From: Hansfordia pulvinata
Taxonomy: Eukaryota > Ascomycota > Sordariomycetes > Xylariales
Assembly: GCA_006538405.1 (NCBI GenBank)
Contig: BJKQ01000005.1
Location: 372,001 to 436,000 of the forward strand
Direction: 5' to 3'
DNA: 64,000 nt
Position numbers and translations under genes: made by a program. Shown piece by piece: positions 1 through 10,821 of this stretch (its first letter is position 1; every line of letters starts with the position of its first letter). The notes beneath the pieces are model-generated. The model made no database searches. It was not told where the DNA came from and worked only from the letters and a program-made list of their open reading frames with translations.

Positions 1-1755
1 TCGCCCCGCCGGGCCTCGTCGAACGCGGCCCGGCACTCCGGGGCAGCAGGTCGCGGATCTCGTCGGGCACGGCGCCCAGGCCGTGGAAGGGCCGGAGGAA
101 CTCGGGCGTCTCGCGCCGCTCGTAGACGGCGGGCGAGATGCCCGCCGGCGGCGTCTCCATGTACGTGTCGACGACCTTGAAGTTGCGCGGGACCCGCGAG
201 TCGAGGGGCGGGAACCGTGCGCTGCCGCCGCTGCCGCCCGGTGCCGCGGCCGCCTTCGTCGAGTCCCTGACCTGCTCTATCCTGACGTGCGTAGGCTGCA
301 TGGCCGCGGGCACGTGCATCTGGTTCGTGTGGACGTCATAGATGCCCTTTTGGTGCAGGCGCCGGACTGCCCCTATCTCGGCGTTGAAACGACTGTTGGG
401 GGTCCATGTTAGCCTGCGGAGCGCACCTCACGGAGAAAAGAAGAGAGAGAAGGAGAGGGGGGGGTGGAGAAATGCGTACCTGGCCTCGCGCGCATGCTCG
501 AATTGCCAATTATTGTCGGTGACGTTGGCCCGTTTGTGCTGGCTCTTCTTGGTCTCGACCTTGCCGCTGGGTGCTGGGGCGTTGGGCTGGTTGGAGTGGT
601 AGACGGCGCTGGCACCGTGCCAGGCGACGTACTGGTTCTTGTTGTACTCGGCGCCGACGACGTAGCGGTCCTGCGGATCGGCGATCTCGCCCTCGACGGC
701 GCCCTCGGCGCGGGCTCTGGGCTCGTCGTAGTCGTCAATGACCTTGCGGCCGCCGACGACGATGAGGGCGCCGAACTCGCGGAAGACGGAGCGGGCCGTG
801 ACGACTCCTATCGACCGGCCCTTGTACGAGTGGGGGATGAGCTCGCGCTCGATGAGATCGCGCTTCTCCTCGTCGTCGATGAGGATCTTGTAGAGGCGCC
901 TGTGCTTGGTGAAGAAGAGGTACGAGTCGCGGAAGCCGACGCAGCGGGCCGGTTCGGTGGACAGCATGTAAAGGCGCTCGCCGCGCCCGGCGAGGGTGAA
1001 GGTGCGGCAGCGGTAGTCGCGGTCGCCCTGCAGACGGCCCATCTTGTCGACCTTGGTCTCGCCTATGGGGTCCTCGGGCAGGATCAGCTCGTCCTCGCCA
1101 ATGTCGGCCATGGTGCCCTCCTTGTCGATGGCCTGCTGGGTGGGCACTGCGGGCGCGCCCTTGCGGCCTCCCCTGCCGCGCCAACCGCCGCGACCGCGCC
1201 TCTTGGGGGTGTCGTTGGGGTCGCGCTGGGGCGGCTCGATGGGGAGCGAGTCCCAGTCGGGCGGCCTGTTCTTAGGGGGGCGCCCGAGGCGGCGGCGCCG
1301 GACGACGGGCTGAGGCTCGGGGGTGGGCGACTTTGAGTTCTTGTCCCCGTCTGGCTTCTGTTCCTGGTCATCGTCCTCGTCCTGAGCTTCGGCTTCTGCG
1401 CCGGATGCTTCGTTCTCGTCGTTGTCATCAGCGTCGTCGGCCTTGGCCGGGTCGGCGTCGGGAGCATCGCCTTCATCGTCGTCGTCGTTGTCGTCGTCGG
1501 CTGCGGTGGCGGTGGCCGTGGCGGCGGCGGCATCAGCGTCGGCCGTTGACGAGGCGTCGGGCATGGCCTCATCCTCCACTTCATCAAACGTCTTGGGCGT
1601 GCTCTCTAGTGCGGGAGCCGGGCGGTCAGCGAGCGGGAAAGACAGCGAGCGCGAGCCCGGCATTGGGCGGGGTTGGGTTAGGTTGAGAAGTACGGGGACA
1701 TACCGAGTTTGGCGACAGCACGCCTGGCGGCAGCGCGGCCGGGACGACGGGGCAT
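1..1755 (-). CDS. Chromatin-remodelling complex subunit, Rsc7/Swp82 family (3' partial)
   Basis: Proposed exons on the minus strand are 1755-1704, 1605-480 and 413 to the window edge, giving at least 530 residues; the C-terminus lies outside. The start opens with MPRRPGRAAARR. Exon 1 ends at a GTATGT donor and the first intron is 98 bp; the second is 66 bp, and both joins keep frame. The protein has a long acidic, low-complexity N-terminus (Asp/Glu/Ala runs), an AT-hook-like basic stretch (RRRRLGRPPKNR, then RGRGGWRGRGG), and then the conserved globular region (ILPEDPIGETKVDKMG, LQGDRDYRCRTF, then YMLSTEPARCVGFRDSY). This region matches the Rsc7/Swp82 (Npl6) family, accessory subunits of the RSC and SWI/SNF nucleosome remodellers in the nucleus. 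The family call is from remembered motifs and is firm; which of the two complexes it serves cannot be told from sequence. Confidence 0.88.
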
Positions 1756-2419
1756 AGCTGCCAACGACAATGGATAGATTGAGTGGCGAGCGCGGCGGCG
1801 GTGTCAAGGGCCCCTGTGCGCGAGCGCGACGACGGCGCGGATGGATGTGGGCGACGAAGAGGCAGCGGCGCCCTGACTGGTGGTTGCTGGTTGATCGGGG
1901 GGGACGGGTGGGCGTGGCACGACGGTGCTGATGCGATGCGCGTCGGCGGTGCGTCGTCACGTTCAAACGGCCAGCAGGTATGTGGAAAGAGCTGCCCACG
2001 CAGTTGCTCGTACTCGTAATTGGCCACCTTCCTTTGACAGTTGAGTCCGACTAACTAGGCTGAATTCGGTATGACGGTGATAGAACCGTCACAGAGAATA
2101 CGGTCTTGTCAATGGAAGTTACCTCTAAACTGACTGCTCATCTCCGTTTCCTAGAGACCAGCACCTAAAACTCCCGTTTCTGGCTTTTGCCAATGCCACC
2201 TTCAGCCAGACAATCAGCCTTCTGAACCATTCTTCTGTTACTTTCTATTTACAATCCGCCGCTCTTGGTTTTGACTAAGGTAAAAGGGTGAATGTAACCT
2301 GTCATACAATCTGAGGTATACTTGAGGTAAGTAATCGTCGACGCGACTCTTCTTTTCTCCCGCTTTTTCGTCTCGCTCGCTGTTTCCTAATACCATCCGA
2401 GGTTCTCTTGGGATATCTC
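1756..2419. other. Intergenic: 5' flank of the Rsc7-like gene
   Basis: About 660 bp without a supportable gene. It contains one TACTCGTA octamer at 2011-2018 and AT-richer sequence from about 2040 to 2340, which probably holds the 3' UTR of the NIF3-like gene and the promoter of the Rsc7-like gene, both on the minus strand. Confidence 0.5.
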
Positions 2420-3030
2420 CTAATAGTTCTCCAGCTTGTACACATCGATGGCCGGGTCTTTGTACGGATGTGCTCTGGGAAATGGCAACTTTTAGCACGT
2501 GTCAAGAGGGGCCGCTCCCAGACCAAAAAGGGGGGAGAGGGACAAGGCATGGCTTACGTCTTGAGCGCCTCCACGGCACGCTTCAACGCGGGTTCTCCCA
2601 GGCACAAGAACTCGCAGCGCACCTCGGCCAGCATCTCTGTCTGGTCGAGGCTATAGGGCCTGTACAAGTCACCGCTGAGCGTCCGGAAGGCCCCGCGGCC
2701 CATGGCCTGCCAGCCGCACTCCACCGAGGCCGCAGACCCCGGGAACCAACCGTCCCCGGCCTTGAACAGCGTGTCCATGCAGGCCTGGGTGGCCGACGGC
2801 GGGCAGAAGAAGACGAGCTTGTACTTCTGGATGCCCTTGGCCTGCGGCGGCTGGGGCGGCGGCGGCGGCGGCGGCATCGCGGCCCTATCCTTCTGCCCTT
2901 GGTCTGGCGATGCTTCTGGGCCCCGGGTACCGGTCCCAGGCCCAGACGGCGGTGGTGGTGTTGTGGGAGCAGACGCCTTGGGCTCCTGGTCCGAAGACGC
3001 CTTCTTGGCGCCATTCGCCGTCTTGGCCAT
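2420..3030 (-). CDS. NIF3/YqfO-like (CutA1-fold) small protein
   Basis: Two exons, 3030-2558 and 2474-2420, joined across an 83-bp intron (donor GTAAGC, acceptor CCCAG), give 175 residues. The first 65 residues are a Lys/Ala/Pro-rich linker with a run of prolines. The rest matches the inserted domain of NIF3/YqfO proteins: KYKLVFFCPPSATQACMDTLF, GDGWFPG, then GWQAMGRGAFR, and after splicing AHPYKDPAIDVYKLENY at the C-terminus. The AHPYxxPAxDVY tail is the family signature and appears only when the intron is removed, which supports the splice. The metal-binding halves of full NIF3 are absent, so this is the stand-alone domain form. Function in fungi is unknown. TATA-like sequences lie upstream on the minus strand (TATAAA at 3217-3212). 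Confidence 0.87.
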
Positions 3031-3836
3031 GGCCGCTGGGTACTAAAAGCTGGATAGGTATCGGCGGGCGTGGTATCTCAAGGTCTGAGGGGCCTTGTAT
3101 ACCCCTTGCTTCTTGTCTGCGCTCTTGAGTATTCCCACTCGGTCTGCTGGGTGCTTCTCTTCTCTGCGAGTAGCAGGCAGGGATCGAGGCCGCCGCCGTG
3201 GCAGCATGGGCTTTATACTCGCCTCGCGGGCCCTATAGAAGCCCAACTATATATCCCCATGTCTGGGCCAGCCGGGCTGTCGGTCGAATCTCACGATGGT
3301 TACACCCGCGGGTGCCCTCGGGTGAGGCCCTCTGCCAGGTTGGTGGGGCGTCACGTCACGTCACGTCACGTCTTCTAGACTCCGGAGATATGGGTGGTGG
3401 GCACCGTTTATTACTATAGGCCCAGGCGGTTGCCCCGCAGCGCGGGGGGGGCGTATTATTAGTTAGTCACCGGCGACGCTGGCTGGCGGCCTCGGCTGCC
3501 GCCTCCCCGGACCATCGCCGTGAACATATCATCCGTCTACCTGTAAGCATAGGCACTTGGATGCGCAATCAATCCATGAGACAACAAACACCCATCCTGC
3601 AGCCTCCCAGCCAGCCAGCTAGCCAGCCACGTCTAGCGAGTGACGAGAACATTGATGGTGGCGCACGAGTGCGCATCAGGGTCAAGGGCTGTTGCGTGCT
3701 GTGGTCTGCCCCTTTTCGATACCTGTATCAACCAAAAACCCCAAGTCGGTTAGGTACCCCTTTCCCGACCAATTTCCCCTATTCTTGTCCCGATCTAAGA
3801 GAGAGCAAGAGCGGAAGGGGGAAAAGAGAAGAAAAG
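3031..3836. promoter_or_regulatory. Divergent promoter region between NIF3-like gene and methyltransferase
   Basis: The two flanking genes are transcribed away from each other, so this 806-bp gap must hold both promoters. Candidate core elements for the minus-strand gene are TATAAA (minus strand, 3217-3212) and a TATATA stretch near 3247-3253. A tandem TCACG array sits at 3349-3372. A CCAGCCAGCCAG-type repeat lies at 3606-3629. These are positional inferences, not tested sites. Confidence 0.45.
3349..3372. repeat. Tandem TCACG array (overlapping CRE-like half sites)
   Basis: Four to five consecutive TCACG pentamers. Read on the other strand this is repeated GACGTGACGTG, so TGACGT half sites recur every five bases. 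bZIP factors of the CREB/ATF class are known to bind TGACGT-containing sites. Lying in a divergent promoter it could be an operator for either flanking gene, or merely a simple repeat. Confidence 0.5.
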
Positions 3837-4823
3837 ATGGAGGCCCCGTCGTCGAAAACCACGCCCGAGAACCTGAAGCAGCGCCTCAAGGAGTCGTACG
3901 ATGCCATCGCGCCCCGGTACAACGAGTGGACCGTCGCGCACTCGGCCCGCCGGATCGAGTACCTGGACCGCCTGCTCGAGCTGCTCGAGCCACGGCTGCA
4001 GGCCTGCTGCCAAGTCGGCGCCTCCAGGGCCAGTGCCGACGATGTCATCGGAAGCAGCGGCAGCAGCAGCAGCAGCAGCAGCAGCAGTTCTGGCACTGCT
4101 GTCCGCATCCTCGAGCTGGGCTGCGGCTGCGGCCTGCCCGTCACGCAGGCGCTGCTGTCGCACCACCCGGCCGTCCGCGTCACCGCCAACGACATGTCGA
4201 GCACGCAGGTGGCGCTGGCCAGGGAGAACCTCGCGGGCTTCCTGGGCGGCGGCGGCGGAGGCGGCGACGAGGCGCGACTGAAGTTGGTCGAGGGCGACAT
4301 GATGGCACTGCGCGACGAAGACCTGATGACCACCACCACTGTCACCACCAACAACGACGACGACAACAACGACGACGACAACAACGACAACAGCAATACG
4401 ACGACGACGGCGGGAGACGGCTCGCTCATCGACGCCGCCGTCGCCCTCTACAGCCTGATCCACCTGCCCCGCGACGAACAGACCGCCATGCTGCGCCGGG
4501 TCGCGAGCTGGCTGGCCCCCGGGGGCTTCCTGCTGGCCAACTTCGCCGCCGAGGCCGCCGAGCACGTGGTCCTCCCGCGCTGGCTGCGCGAGGACGCCGG
4601 GTGGATGTACTGGAGCGCCTGGGGCGCCGAGGGCACCATCCGCGCCGTCGCGGGGGGGAGGGGCCACGACGACGACGACGACGGCGGCGGCGGCGGCGGC
4701 GCGGGACTCGAGATCGTCGCCGCCGACGTGGTGCCCGACCCTGTCGACGACGCGTCTTTCTTGTGGATCATTGCTCGGAAGCCTGGGGGTCCAGATCTTG
4801 CCAGGGAAGGGAGACAGGCATAA
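3837..4823 (+). CDS. Class I SAM-dependent methyltransferase with low-complexity insertions
   Basis: A single exon of 328 residues starting at ATG 3837 (MEAPSSKTTPENL); the frame is open further upstream, but that part has no family-like sequence. The N-terminal ESYDAIAPRYNEW is typical of small UbiE/COQ5-like methyltransferases. Motif I, ILELGCGCGLPVTQAL, at about residues 90-105 binds S-adenosylmethionine. Later motifs are VTANDMS, LKLVEGDMMAL, DAAVALYSLIHLP and WLAPGGFLLANF. Three low-complexity inserts interrupt the fold: a Ser tract (bases 4061-4087), a Thr/Asn/Asp tract (about 4327-4410) and an Asp then Gly tract (about 4668-4701), all simple trinucleotide repeats. The substrate cannot be predicted. 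Confidence 0.82.
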   Translation: MEAPSSKTTPENLKQRLKESYDAIAPRYNEWTVAHSARRIEYLDRLLELLEPRLQACCQVGASRASADDVIGSSGSSSSSSSSSSGTAVRILELGCGCGLPVTQALLSHHPAVRVTANDMSSTQVALARENLAGFLGGGGGGGDEARLKLVEGDMMALRDEDLMTTTTVTTNNDDDNNDDDNNDNSNTTTTAGDGSLIDAAVALYSLIHLPRDEQTAMLRRVASWLAPGGFLLANFAAEAAEHVVLPRWLREDAGWMYWSAWGAEGTIRAVAGGRGHDDDDDGGGGGGAGLEIVAADVVPDPVDDASFLWIIARKPGGPDLAREGRQA

Positions 4824-5183
4824 AAAAGGATACGGGAGGGGGGGGGTTGGCGGGGCCGTGGGCAGCAGGGTCGTCGCCGCCGGGTGTGATACAGAAATTG
4901 AGTGCCTAGTCTCGCTCTCTCCCATGTCGCTCCTGTGCCCCTGGCTGATCCCGGGCCCGTCTCCGAAGCTCGCGAGGATGCGTTCGGCGGCGTGGCATCG
5001 GATAGAACGACCGCGGGTTGGGCAGCGGTGTGGGAGTCTCGCAGGTAAACACAAGGGGGCAGCGCGCAAGACTCGGTCCAACCGGTGGCCCGGAGGGCGA
5101 GGTGGACGCAGCGTCCCGTCTGAGCGTCCGCCACGCTCGCCGCCGAGAGGGCGAATGGGAGAGCTGGAACGCCGCTTTGCTTT

Positions 5184-5204
5184 CCCCCCCCCCCCCCCCC
5201 CCCC
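5184..5204. repeat. Homopolymer run of 21 C
   Basis: An uninterrupted cytosine run, the longest G/C homopolymer in the window. Its true length in the genome is uncertain because such runs are error-prone to sequence. Confidence 0.9.
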
Positions 5205-5361
5205 GGTTGACAGGCCAGGCGGACATGGGCAGAACGGGACGGACGGGTGGCTGCCTGAGGAGCTATGGCTATCGTGGGAGGGAGTGAGTGAGTGGCCCGG
5301 ACGCGTCGTGGTGGCCAAGCCACCTGGCCTCGAGGAACATGACCAGTCCACTTCGCGCGGG

Positions 5362-5395
5362 CAGCTTCCGATGATGTCCAGCTTCCGATGATGTC
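5362..5395. repeat. Perfect 17-bp tandem duplication
   Basis: The unit CAGCTTCCGATGATGTC occurs twice with no spacer. It lies outside any supported gene. Confidence 0.9.
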
Positions 5396-6794
5396 TCTCG
5401 CGCAGTTGACGAGATCCTCGGGGGTCCTGTCATACAGAACGGTTTTGCGGAAGACGTGGACTCGAGCACAACCTCGCCCGTTGTCTATAGAGACAGAGGC
5501 CGCACAGCCCAAGCGGGGGTCTGCTTCGCGTCGATAGTTAATCATGGTCCCCTGGCCACGAAACACTCCTGTGGTTTCTGGAGGCATAGGGCGACAGGAC
5601 GCCACTTCGAGATATACTTGAGGCATCCAGCCGGCCTGGAGACTGGGCCTCGCGCAGGCAACCCGCACTCGCGTCTGCCAGGTTCCATTCGTCGGCTAAT
5701 GCTTAACAAAAAAGGCACCCAGTCTGAGCCACCGAGACCCTGAGGGGGGGCTGCATCATGCCGCATGATGCCTTATGGCAGGTTGTACAGTACAGGCTGC
5801 GTTGGATCTCTTCTGCAGCCTTTCTGAGTCTGCGACAGCCCCTGACCTGGTCCAGAGCCCGCAGGATAGCTGCCACATGCAGGGAAATCTTCGAGTAAAC
5901 GCAGAATCTGTATGTACAGTGCCGTTCAGGGTAAAACTTGTGTGAGGAATTCCACACGGTGGCCCTGCAGCGAAAGCACATACGCGCATGCGTAGTTACT
6001 TACCTGGCAACCCTGAACCACTCTAGGGATCTTCCCGGAGCTTGAACGATAAACACGAAGATAGGCACCTACCTCTCAGTCAACTCGAGATGCTTCCCTG
6101 TACCTTGACGTAGGCGAGGTACTCTCACGGGGACATCCCAGCCTCAGTCGGTCATGGCGTCCACAGCAGCCTCGGTATCCTGTCTGACAGTGATGAACCA
6201 GGCAGTCCTCGCGAGTTCCGGGTTGGCTAAGCCCTAGGAGCGGAGGTGGATGTGAAGAGAAAACTAAAGACAACAAGAAAGGGAGCGTAACTTGTAGGGG
6301 TCAGAGGAGATAAGAGGCCCGTAGTCCTTACTTATTTGACCACAAATAACCCGCATCCATGATACCGCACACCGCGGAGAGGGGTCAAAAAGTCCCGGCA
6401 GATGCACAGATGAGGCCGGTTAGCATCGAAAGCCACTGGGCCATAGAACCCAGCGGTTGCTACCTTGCCTACTGTCTGGCTGCCCTCAGAATGAGAAGGA
6501 TGAGTGTACCGGTCAATCACCGGAGATCCGCCAGCGCTGGCCATACCTACAATGCGAGTGGCGGAAGGCGGACAAGGAGCTAAAGCGGCCGGCAAGCCAG
6601 GTGAGCTTATTATGTGCCGTAGGAATCGACAAATACGACGATCGCAGAGGCAGGCAGACCCGAGGCACCACGATGGCCACGAACTTGGTGATGGATGCAA
6701 GAGCTCCCGGGCGGAAAATATGAGGGGCTATGAATTGGCATAAGCAGCAGTCACTCAACAACCAGATGAGCACGGACGCGTCTCATTCGAAGTT

Positions 6795-6883
6795 GCCCGG
6801 ATGGTCTAGCGGTATGATACTCGCTTAGGGAACACCTAAGTACAATTTGCGAGTGGTCCCCGGTTCGAGCCCGGGTTCGGGCC
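6795..6883 (+). tRNA. tRNA-Pro (anticodon AGG) with 17-nt intron
   Basis: Folds as a complete cloverleaf. The acceptor stem pairs GCCCGGA (6795-6801) with TTCGGGC (6876-6882), with discriminator C at 6883. The D arm carries the A box (TGGTCTAGCGG), and the anticodon stem is CTCGC/GCGAG. The loop is TTAGGG-T with anticodon AGG at 6827-6829. A 17-nt intron (6831-6847) sits at the canonical 37/38 position. The T arm is CCCGG/CCGGG around TTCGAGC, which also provides the B box. CCA is not encoded, as expected for a nuclear tRNA. A TTTTT Pol III terminator follows at 6888-6892. The mature length is 72 nt. Confidence 0.97.
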
Positions 6884-6887
6884 TTCC

Positions 6888-6892
6888 TTTTT
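6888..6892 (+). terminator. RNA polymerase III terminator of tRNA-Pro
   Basis: A run of five T starts five bases after the tRNA 3' end, the usual Pol III stop signal. Confidence 0.8.
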
Positions 6893-9596
6893 CTCTCATG
6901 TGGAGAGTACCTCCCTCCCATGTCCGGTCCATAACCGGATGTGGGTGCCTCTTTTTGTTTTTCTCTCTCTCCACCTAAAACTCTCATTGTTGTTCGTATC
7001 AGGGCTTCACAATGATACACCAAGTCTTAATTTTCAGGGTGCATCACCAAATTTCGCAGCAGGCAGCGAGCGGATAGGGCTGGCTGTACGAGCCACAGCG
7101 GGGTTTGATTCCCTCCGCCTTGATTGTTTTTTCTTTGCTTTTTTTGCGCCTGCAGTGAGTGATACCCTTTTAAACCAAGACATACAACCAGACAGACAGA
7201 TAGACAGGTGGAGGAGAATCGTAGTCTGTTCCTGTGCTATCTATCCACCTCGTACCTAACTAACAACGACGACAACAGCAATAAAAACAACGACAATAGT
7301 AATTATGAATGCTCGCTCCCCCCTTGCGCCTGCGGGCGGAGGAGGACAGACAGGACGACTGTGTCGCCTTCGTCGTCATGGAAGCAATCCCAAATATGGA
7401 ACCGCCTGCCACAGTGGACTGTTTGGTCTTTTCTTGTGTCTTCCCCCTCCCCTCCTGTGCCTCCCACCTCCACTGCTCCTCCTCCTTCTTCGCCGCCCGC
7501 CCTCTCCGTCACCGGGCGCAGACCCAATGTGCCCTTGTCTGCCAGACCATTGGCGAGGCGGCGTAACAGCTCCATACGAGTCGACACCTACGTACCTACC
7601 ATGCTACCTTGGACCGGCGGGCTATTATTAAAACCCTCTTGTCACGGGCCATCTCGCTCCCCTCCCTCCACTCTCTCACACTTGTACGAGCAGTGTTGCC
7701 ACCGCCTCCCGCCGGACTGGGCCCTGACTCGAAACAGCCCCGGCTGGAACGCACACACAGCTTTCGCTTCGAGCAGCTAGCCGGAGAGAAATATGGCCAA
7801 GTCGGCCAGTGCTCCGTAGACTGTCGTCGCCCCCGCCCTCCCTCACCATCGTCCCAGGGCCCCCAAGCAAGAGAGGGTGGCGCTGTGGCATGGTGGCGCC
7901 GAGTTGCGAGGGGTGAGGGGGGCAAAGAGCCCCACGATTCGGAAGTTTTTTCTTTTTGGAGGGGGTTCCTGTCTTGGTTTCCCCCCTTCCCCAAGCACAA
8001 CCCTCGTGCTTGTCTACTTTTCCTCACCTTGCCGTGCGCGACCGGCTCCGTAGCCGGGGGACCTTTCACGAGCACGCCCCTCCTGAACAACCTCCCCCTC
8101 CCCCTCCTCAACCAAACTAGTAGGCACTCGTACGCTCAATGGCCGGTGGCGCATCATGGTTCATGGCGAGGGAGGGGGGCGGGCCAGAAAACCTGAAAAG
8201 AACACCACTTGCCGCACCACCGGAGCAGAAGCCTATGGCCACCGAAAAAAAAGAAAAAAAAAACCCCCAAGCCGGGCCCTGCTACCCATTGATGAAGGGG
8301 ACCGGCCCAACGGTCGCGGGGTTTGGCTATTCCCACTACTCGGTACTACTCGTACGCAGACGAGCAAGACCATCGCGTTTGGCGTTTATTATTATTATTA
8401 GTATTATTGTTGTTATTACCATCATCATCAACATGTGCTCCGCTCCGACGGTCGGGGCGGGCCCTCCCCATCACCCTCCCCCCTCTAAGCGGGATGAGAT
8501 GGAAAATGGATATCATCCCCCTCTTTCTCTGCCCCTCCCCTCCGCGTTGACACGTACTCCGGAGTCAAGGAAGGAGGGGAGGGGGCTTAGGGGGCACGAA
8601 ATGGTCAGAGGAAAGAAAAAAAAAAATCTGTTACATGAGTCGCGACTACGAAAAATGAAAGAGACCAAAGAAGACTTAAAAAAAAAAAAAAAACCCGCCG
8701 ACTGCGGGGAAACACGCACACTTGGATGGGCAGCGAGCAGGCTACCGACATCGCTTGTCGGCTCGACGATCCAGCTGTGCCTGGATCGCTCTCGGTCAGT
8801 CCGGTCTGGCCCAAGTGATTCGAGCCCTGGCGCTCCAGTTAATTATATCCTGACAAGTCGCCATCGCGGTCTGCTATGGCTGTCGTAGGAGGGGGGGGAG
8901 TGGTCCCGGTGCCCCAGGGAAGAAAGATCTTTGTGTGTCAACCACAAGTATCGCGCAGTTTCTCACACTCGCTGGCTCGTCTCCCACCCTGCTACGCCTG
9001 CTTCCTTCCGCAGCAGCCGTGTGCGGAGACGGGCTATTCCCGTGGGTTTGGCCCTGTTCGCGTCCCCGCCGCCGCCACCGCCTGCCGACCTGCTCTTCCG
9101 CTACCGGGACGGCGAGACGGGTGGGCAGATGGATGGATGGAGGGATGGAGGGATGGGCGGGATACTGGAGTGCTTTTCTTTCCCTCTCTCTTTCTTTCTT
9201 TCTTCCTTTCCTCCTTGGGGATCGCCGTAGTCGCCAGACCATGCAACACAACGGGGCGTGGCCAGCGCACCCGCAGTGCTCGTACGAGTACGCACAGTAG
9301 ACTTGCCTCGGGCAAGGCCGGGGGTAGGCACATGGCGATCTCTCAGCAGCTTGTGGTATTTTTATTCTTGTCTCCCTACCTTGCGCGGCGGTGCGGTTCA
9401 ATAGGTGGTGGCCGATGGATATGTGTATGTCGTACGACGGGTGAGTTGAATAAACGGAGAGGTAGAGGCGCGACTGCCAAGTCTAGTCAAGTCGTTCGAT
9501 CGCCCCTCCCCAATTTGTCCGCGACGAGCTCCCATGCGAGTGTTTTGCCCGCCGCGGCGCCGCCGCCATGATGGAAATAAACAATAGCCTCTCTGT

Positions 9597-9616
9597 GGGG
9601 GGGGGGGGGGGGGGGG
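9597..9616. repeat. Homopolymer run of 20 G
   Basis: An uninterrupted guanine run in the gene-poor region; exact length is uncertain for technical reasons. Confidence 0.9.
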
Positions 9617-10791
9617 AGGTTTGGTTCCCTTCAGTCGTCCAATCGAAGGTACTCGTAGGTAGGTCCTCGCCTGTCTTTTTTTGTTATGTCGCCCGAAACG
9701 TCCCACACCGAACAAAGAAACTCGCCGCCGCGCCCTGTGTCAAGAAGATGGATGAGTACCTCACCTATGTAAGAGACTCACTCGTAGGCAGGGTTCGTAC
9801 AAGTATCGTGGGAAGGCGAAACCGCCTCTTTTATTTTCTTTCATTTTCGCCGCTCGGGTCGGGTGTGCGCGAGCCGAATCCCATGGCTCTGAAAATCCAA
9901 AACGCATTGACGGGATCGGGCGCGCACTGGAGTGCCTGGATAGGTACTGGTAATCTTTCCCCTCCCGGTCCTACGACGGCAGGAAATTTCCCAGAGCCAA
10001 GAACGGGGAGGCAAGAATGGGGTTGGGGCCGGCTCGCCTCACTCACTTCTAGATGCTCGTGGGGCGTCCTCCTCTTTCATTTTTCCCACTTCTCTTTTCC
10101 CTGTAGGTACTGTGGTGCGAGTACTCGTACAGGTAAGGTCAGTGGACGAATGCTGGTGGTGGCGCGCCATTACAACCACCACCACCACCACCACCACTGC
10201 TGGCATCGTGGCGAAAGAGGGCGTGGGCGGAGTGGGAGAAGGGGACGGATATGCTCCGTAAAGCGACCAAGCCGCGTGTTTGTGAACCTACACATACTCG
10301 TACTCGCGGCTACACCTCCCCTCTGCCTTGGGTATCTTCATGTCAGCCCCGTCACTTTCCATCGATGAGGTAATGAGGGAGTGGACGTGCGGATGGAGCA
10401 AGACCCTGAGAAAACGTCATGCCCATCATCAACCCACCCACCGTGCGAGCGGTGATGAAGAATCGAACATCAGGGTCTGGCATCGTGGGTCCCTTTCGTT
10501 CTTCTCCTCTGATGAGTCCCCCCCCTCCGGTGTCCCTGTCTCATCTCATCGGTATTGAAGAAGGGCCCAGAGTGATGAGCGCATCGCATCGCGGGCGCAT
10601 CGGGGTGCGTGGGTTAATACGAGTAGATGATGACCCTGCCGAATCGACAGCGCTGTGATTGGCGCCTCGGCAAGCAAATGCCCAAGGTCCACGGGGACCA
10701 CCTACTGTACCTTGTACCTAAGTACACTCATGCCAACAAGTTCCGGATCGCTGATGAGTTCACCAGTCCCCACGGTGCAGTCGCCGGAGCG

Positions 10792-10821
10792 CTCGTGCCG
10801 TACGAGAGGTACCGGCACGAG
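10792..10821. repeat. Inverted repeat (9-bp arms) containing the TACGAG core
   Basis: CTCGTGCCG (10792-10800) and CGGCACGAG (10813-10821) are perfect reverse complements separated by 12 bases. The pairing can extend inward (GTAC/GTAC) if one C is bulged. Confidence 0.75.

Larger units (their letters stand above)
4824..6794. other. Intergenic, no supportable gene
   Basis: About 2 kb with only short, overlapping and compositionally random reading frames. It contains a 21-base C run (5184-5204) and a 17-bp unit duplicated head to tail at 5362-5395. The left part probably includes the 3' UTR of the methyltransferase. Confidence 0.5.

Noticed and set aside
3795..5351. A 518-residue open frame antisense to the methyltransferase gene, and similar long antisense frames at 464-1336, 30446-31588, 40381-41469, 49306-50274 and 61138-62367
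   Set aside because: Each mirrors a well-supported gene on the other strand. GC-rich third positions suppress stop codons in the opposite frame; the sequences are low-complexity and have no family motif.
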